DNA of 64,000 nt from Cohnella sp. SGD-V74. GTDB lineage: Bacteria > Bacillota > Bacilli > Paenibacillales > Paenibacillaceae. Below, one piece after another: positions 63,600-64,000 of the stretch. Each line of letters opens with the position of its first letter. Positions within the stretch are counted from its first letter, which is position 1. The notes below the pieces were generated by a model. It did not search any database. It was not told where the DNA came from and was given only the letters and a program-made list of their open reading frames with translations. Where the stretch lies: assembly GCF_003001675.1 (NCBI RefSeq), contig NZ_PVYW01000001.1, forward strand, positions 558,001 through 622,000, in the 5' to 3' direction. A program made the translations under genes and the position numbers.

Positions 63600-63607
63600 G
63601 ATAACGA

Positions 63608-63616
63608 TCCCTCCCC
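63608..63616 (-). promoter_or_regulatory. Ribosome-binding site with no standard start codon behind it
   Basis: GGGGAGGGA on the minus strand, lying between the SGNH stop (63622-63624) and the regulator. Eight nt downstream in frame is ATC (63597-63599), and an adjacent ATC at 63600-63602. No ATG, GTG or TTG is in frame at workable spacing. Confidence 0.6.
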
Positions 63617-63621
63617 GAAAC

Positions 63622-64000
63622 TTAATCTTCTCCGATCGTTTCCAGCCACGCCTTGGCAATCAGCGCATGCCCGGCGGGGGAAGGATGCACGCCGTCCGGC
63701 GCCCAGTATGGCGAATGCGCTCTCGTCGCAGCCTGGGCGAACAAACCGTCCAGAGGCACGAGCAGCGCGCCGAACTCCCGCGCCAGCTTGCGCACGACAT
63801 GAATTTTCGGGTCCAAATCCTCCCGCCAAGCTTCCCGGTCCGCCGGATGCGGCAGGACGAACGGCTCGATCAGGATCAGCTTCGCTTGCAGCCGTTCCGT
63901 CGTCCTGACAAGCAAATCGCGGTAACCTTCCTCGAACCGCTCGACGGAAGTCGGATCGTCCCGGTCGTAGCGGCGCCACGTATCGTTGATTCCGATATAG
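63622..64000 (-). CDS. SGNH/GDSL-type hydrolase (esterase), 5'-truncated by the window edge
   Basis: The frame is open to the window end, giving about 126 C-terminal residues. IGINDTWRR holds the block III GxND motif, and DGVHPSPAGH holds the catalytic Asp-His of block V; the nucleophile GDS block lies outside the window. Members deacetylate polysaccharides or act on other esters. Its position directly upstream of a YesS-like regulator and sugar transporter suggests a role such as removing acetyl groups from the imported glycan. It ends 6 nt before the regulator's ribosome-binding site. Confidence 0.88.
   Translation of the reverse strand, partial: YIGINDTWRRYDRDDPTSVERFEEGYRDLLVRTTERLQAKLILIEPFVLPHPADREAWREDLDPKIHVVRKLAREFGALLVPLDGLFAQAATRAHSPYWAPDGVHPSPAGHALIAKAWLETIGED

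Overview
The window looks like chromosome from a GC-rich, endospore-forming Firmicute of the Paenibacillus/Cohnella type. Pointers are an alpha/beta SASP gene, YtaF, the conserved polA-mutM-ytaF-coaE-nrdR neighbourhood, several SLH or 'copper amine oxidase N-terminal-like' surface proteins, lplB/lplC-type sugar permeases with a membrane-bound AraC regulator, and strong GGAGG ribosome-binding sites. The assignment is inferred from gene content only.

Layout. 1-13 kb: the 3' part of a GH65 phosphorylase gene, an RCC1-repeat surface protein, a large FG-GAP/Calx-beta/SLH protein, tRNA-Ala and tRNA-Lys, a 1467-residue VWA plus DUF11-repeat protein, a conserved unknown, and a frameshifted alpha/beta hydrolase. 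13-20 kb: housekeeping (nrdR, SASP, lytic transglycosylase, coaE, ytaF, mutM, polA). 20-24 kb: two c-di-GMP-type proteins, one EAL with all key residues and one degenerate EAL-CBS-GGDDF. 24-30.5 kb: an M20 amidohydrolase with L-serine dehydratase sdaAB, then a DapA-like aldolase with an SDR protein and a regulator carrying a GGDEF-like domain. 30.6-41.1 kb: two phosphate-uptake loci, pstS-C-A-B-B-phoU and a second pstS-C-A set led by a stalk-domain protein, each behind Pho-box-like 11-bp-spaced hexamers. 41.1-44.1 kb: a soluble CBS-chemoreceptor and a PadR/hydrolase operon. 44.1-48.7 kb: two Gfo/Idh/MocA dehydrogenases, a TIM-barrel isomerase and an AraC regulator. 49-53.8 kb: a cell-wall-anchored PL6 polysaccharide lyase. 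55.2-64 kb: a polysaccharide-use locus (GH95, two permeases, binding lipoprotein, YesS-like regulator, SGNH esterase).

How the genes fit together. Carbohydrate use dominates the flanks: surface lyase, GH95, GH65, SGNH esterase, sugar ABC transporter and sugar dehydrogenases. The middle handles phosphate. The second permease set has no ATPase of its own, while the first operon has two pstB copies, so an ATPase is probably shared. The hexamer array before the second set predicts induction under phosphate starvation together with a secreted stalk/beta-propeller protein.

Non-coding structure is rich. There are two families of small inverted-repeat (MITE-like) elements, a 51-bp tandem repeat, a 72-bp tandem repeat inside the chemoreceptor gene, and, at 54.16-55.14 kb, two oppositely oriented arrays (7 and 6 units) sharing one core, CTTTTGCCGSTATCCC-N6-TCAG. 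The double array is the least explained structure here. No CRISPR-cas, prophage, intact transposase or restriction system was found.
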